The position numbers were made by a program, and so were the translations under genes. This document shows, piece after piece, positions 61,953-64,000 of a stretch of DNA of 64,000 nt. A model generated the notes under the pieces. It searched no databases and was not told the DNA's origin. It saw only the letters and a list, made by a program, of their open reading frames with translations. Numbering within the stretch: the first letter of the stretch is position 1; every line of letters begins with the position of its first letter. This DNA comes from Desulfosporosinus sp. (GTDB lineage Bacteria > Bacillota > Desulfitobacteriia > Desulfitobacteriales > Desulfitobacteriaceae), in assembly GCA_031292095.1 (NCBI GenBank), contig JARLHU010000175.1, positions 1-64,000 on the forward strand, given 5' to 3'.

Positions 61953-62112
61953 ATCGAAGTTCGAAGTTCGAGGTTCGAGGTTCGAATTCGTAGTTCGCAA
62001 TATCGTATATCGTTCATCGTACCTCTTGGTTCATGGTTCATGGTTGGTAGTTCGCATTTCGTGGGCTTCGATTCGTAGTTCTTCGTTCGAATTTCGAATA
62101 TCGAACCTCGAT
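61953..62112. repeat. TTCG-rich simple repeat between pilD and pilMN
   Basis: Units such as AGTTCGAAGTTCGAGGTTCG, AATATCGTATATCGTTC and TTCGAATTTCGAATATCGAA fill the gap. It is the longest block of this type in the window. Confidence 0.75.
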
Positions 62113-62117
62113 CAGCC

Positions 62118-62582
62118 CTAATACCAGTCGAAAATCTGTGTTCCCCATAATAACGTCAGTATTGCCCCCAGGGCAAGATAGGGCCCAAAGGGGATTTGTT
62201 GCTGAAAGTGCTTTCGACCTGTAACGAGAAGAAAAATCCCAATGCATGCTCCCACAAAACTTCCTATAAAAACAGCAAGAACGATAGAAGGGAACCCCAG
62301 AAAAGCCCCTATTGCAGCCACCAGCTTCACATCACCAAGTCCCATTCCTTGTGGGCATACTTGGGCAATGATCCAGAATACCCCACCAGCGCCCAAGGCA
62401 CTGAGTAAACTTTCCCATCCGTTCGGGTTTCCCGGTATCAAAAAAGCTCCTAATAATCCGGTTCCCAATAGAGGGAGGGTAAAGCTATCCGGCAAACGAA
62501 ACTTAGCCAGATCAATGAAGGCTAAGGCTGCAAGTACCCCCACAAAAACGAGGTTTAATGGTAAACGAGCTAGGTTAGTCAC
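62118..62582 (-). CDS. pilD: Short prepilin peptidase (A24), lacking the methylase domain
   Basis: A 154-residue membrane protease with about five helices and both catalytic aspartates (LAFIDLAKFRLPDS and GMGLGDVKLVAAIG). The usual N-terminal cysteine-rich N-methyltransferase domain of PilD is missing, so it is a peptidase-only form. It lies between the prepilin gene and pilMN. It should cleave the prepilin leader at G-F. Confidence 0.88.
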   Translation of the reverse strand: MTNLARLPLNLVFVGVLAALAFIDLAKFRLPDSFTLPLLGTGLLGAFLIPGNPNGWESLLSALGAGGVFWIIAQVCPQGMGLGDVKLVAAIGAFLGFPSIVLAVFIGSFVGACIGIFLLVTGRKHFQQQIPFGPYLALGAILTLLWGTQIFDWY

Positions 62583-62602
62583 AACGGCGAGTCTCCTTTA
62601 AA

Positions 62603-62760
62603 GGCACATTCAAGAAAATAACCAGTCAGTATGCCAGTCTATTTCGTGTCATACTACGTCGGTATGTTTACCTAATAGCCCCACTATGAGGTAAACATAC
62701 CTCCTTGCCTGACGCAAAATATCCTTGGCATCTTTGACTTGTTATTTTCTTTCATATGCC
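62603..62760. repeat. Dispersed repeat family 3, full copy
   Basis: A 158-bp element, about 90% identical by eye to 59709-59865, with the same inverted ends and inner hairpin (TATGTTTACCT with AGGTAAACATA). The compensating T/A change in both hairpin arms keeps the stem paired. Confidence 0.85.
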
Positions 62761-62765
62761 TAATG

Positions 62766-63251
62766 CTAATTAGCCGACGACCAAAGTACATCATCTAAGC
62801 CTTCGTCATACGCTCTCACTTCTGCAGCCAAACCATCGCCGGACAAATATATCATAATCGTGTTGGCAACCGGTTTGGTATCCGGAATAATAAATTTCAG
62901 AGGATCTGAGGCATCGGGCACGATCTTAACCACTCCAAATCCCTTGTTTCCCACCGTGACAATTTGCTGCGTGGTCGATTTGTCTAACTTACTTATGTAT
63001 TTGGGAATAAGATTTGGACTAACCACTGCTCCATCTGCTACCGTCAACTCTGCTGTTTTAGGATACATTCCATAATCAAGCTGATAGCGATCCAGAGCCG
63101 TTTTGACCTCGTGCGCTAACGCTATGTCTGCTTTTTGCCGTGCTGCTGCTGTACAGAACGTCAACTTAGGGACCATTATTGCCGCTAGGATGCCAATAAT
63201 AACGACCACAACCATCACTTCAATCAGAGTGAATCCATTTTCCCGTTTTAT
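62766..63251 (-). CDS. Type IV prepilin, probable ATA start
   Basis: A 161-residue prepilin with the class III leader KRENG, cleavage before F, then TLIEVMVVVVIIGILAAIMV as the hydrophobic assembly helix. The globular part has about 110 residues. An in-frame TGA lies 7-9 bases upstream of ATA 63251, and no ATG, GTG or TTG exists before the GTG at 63218, which would delete the leader and the key F and E. GAGGTG lies 7 bases before the ATA. It sits between pilC and the prepilin peptidase. Confidence 0.85.
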   Translation of the reverse strand: MKRENGFTLIEVMVVVVIIGILAAIMVPKLTFCTAAARQKADIALAHEVKTALDRYQLDYGMYPKTAELTVADGAVVSPNLIPKYISKLDKSTTQQIVTVGNKGFGVVKIVPDASDPLKFIIPDTKPVANTIMIYLSGDGLAAEVRAYDEGLDDVLWSSAN

Positions 63252-63309
63252 AATAATTCACCTCGATTTTTATTCAATTTCCATAGCAAACCTCACTTCA
63301 AATAATTTG

Positions 63310-64000
63310 TCATTCAAGATGTGAACTGATATCAAAAATAGGGAGCATCACCCCACAGGCAACCAGACCAATCAACCCAGCCAAAACAAGGATAAGCACC
63401 GGTTCAATCATTCGCGTTAGGCGACCAAGCTGATCCTCGAGCTCACGGCGAAACATTTGCGTGACATAGTGGAGCATCCGATCCAGTTGCCCTGATTCCT
63501 CAGCAACAGCGATCATTTCAGCCCCCTCATTGGGAAAAATTCGACTTGCGCGTAGCAAAGGTGCCATACGCTTGCCTTGTCGTACGCTCTGCACAAGCTG
63601 GTTGGTTAATTCTAACATCTCGGATCTACGCAACGTTCCAGCCGTTAAGTGGAGTGCTTCTAGCAAGGGAATCCCCGCCGATAACAAACGCTCTAAGATC
63701 CGGCTGAATTGAACTAAATCTCGAAAACGATAGATATTTCCTAAGAGGGGAAGGTGTACAAGTAAACGTTCCCAGCGCATTTTCCAATGTCCGGAGCTTG
63801 TGAACCTCAGAACGAGCAATCCACCGCTAGCCAAAACAAGTCCGATTCCTAAAAAGACAGGGAGTTTTCGGCCCACGTCAAAAATGACTCTGGTCAGCAA
63901 AGGCAATTCTGCGCCCATGCCTGTAAAGATTTTTTCGTACATAGGGAGTACCCAAACCGAAAGCACGAAAAGTACAATGACTACAGTAAAAACCAACACT
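63310..64000 (-). CDS. pilC: Type IV pilus inner-membrane platform protein PilC (GspF family), partial
   Basis: About 230 C-terminal residues of a type II secretion F/PilC protein; the gene continues past the right edge. Three membrane regions and the GspF repeat are visible (FSRILERLLSAGIPLLEALH; MIAVAEESGQLDRMLHYVTQ), ending with a helix (PVLILVLAGLIGLVACGVML). PilC is the platform for pilus assembly. It should be preceded by pilB/pilT outside the window. Confidence 0.9.
   Translation of the reverse strand, partial: VLVFTVVIVLFVLSVWVLPMYEKIFTGMGAELPLLTRVIFDVGRKLPVFLGIGLVLASGGLLVLRFTSSGHWKMRWERLLVHLPLLGNIYRFRDLVQFSRILERLLSAGIPLLEALHLTAGTLRRSEMLELTNQLVQSVRQGKRMAPLLRASRIFPNEGAEMIAVAEESGQLDRMLHYVTQMFRRELEDQLGRLTRMIEPVLILVLAGLIGLVACGVMLPIFDISSHLE

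Noticed and set aside
38193..62760. CRISPR-like array from the recurring family 3 repeats
   Set aside because: The copies are kilobases apart with genes between them and have no regular spacers or cas genes.

Overview
The window looks like the chromosome of an endospore-forming, probably anaerobic Firmicute of the Desulfitobacterium/Desulfosporosinus (Peptococcaceae) type. The evidence is a dense set of sporulation genes (spoVAC-AD-AE-AF, spoIIAA-AB-sigF, dacF, spoIIM, spo0A, spoIVB, spoIIIAA-AH), an fchA-folD one-carbon pair, two-subunit pyruvate carboxylase-type genes, type IV pilus genes and a 2-hydroxyacyl-CoA dehydratase activase relative at the left edge. No rRNA, tRNA or CRISPR array was recognised. 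Genus is inference from gene content only.

Layout. 1-8000: the end of a DUF2229 gene, then the spoVA genes on the minus strand and the spoIIA operon (anti-sigma antagonist, anti-sigma, sigma F) on the plus strand, convergent with dacF. 8000-13200: a dispersed repeat and a four-gene minus-strand operon that matches the SiaA-SiaB-SiaC-SiaD signalling module known from Pseudomonas (PP2C phosphatase, kinase, SiaC switch protein, diguanylate cyclase). 13300-21500: CoA-binding protein, pdp, punA, xerD, a DUF4227-like protein, LysR regulator, ald, spoIIM, nudF; the order nudF-spoIIM-xerD-punA-dacF-spoIIA-spoVA recalls Bacillus. 21500-49500: sigma-54 activator, a 21-residue lysine-rich peptide gene, then the conserved block spo0A-spoIVB-recN-argR-nadK-tlyA-dxs-ispA-xseB-xseA-fchA-folD-nusB-amaP-asp23-accC-pycB/accB-spoIIIAH to AA, nearly all transcribed leftward.

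49580-54190 is an AT-rich accessory island with plus-strand genes (sigma factor with Cys-rich tail, OsmC, DUF3795, DUF4143 ATPase) plus a truncated toxin and a frameshifted ATPase; it is bracketed by ends of a dispersed repeat. 54250-64000 returns to leftward core genes: GGDEF-EAL protein, efp, pepQ, aroQ, and the type IV pilus genes (LysM protein, pilO, fused pilMN, a short prepilin peptidase, prepilin, pilC).

The intergenic spaces are unusually rich in repeats. At least three structured families with inverted ends recur, one inserted inside another, and there are TTCG-rich simple repeats and GGGGCAC palindromes. Other notable points are the Sia-like module with a catalytically dead-looking HD-GYP domain, two genes whose only plausible starts are ATA, and a strong internal ribosome site that could release free AccB from a carboxylase fusion. 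Coordinates of start codons were chosen from visible Shine-Dalgarno (SD) sites and family lengths; all functional calls are by eye, without database searches.
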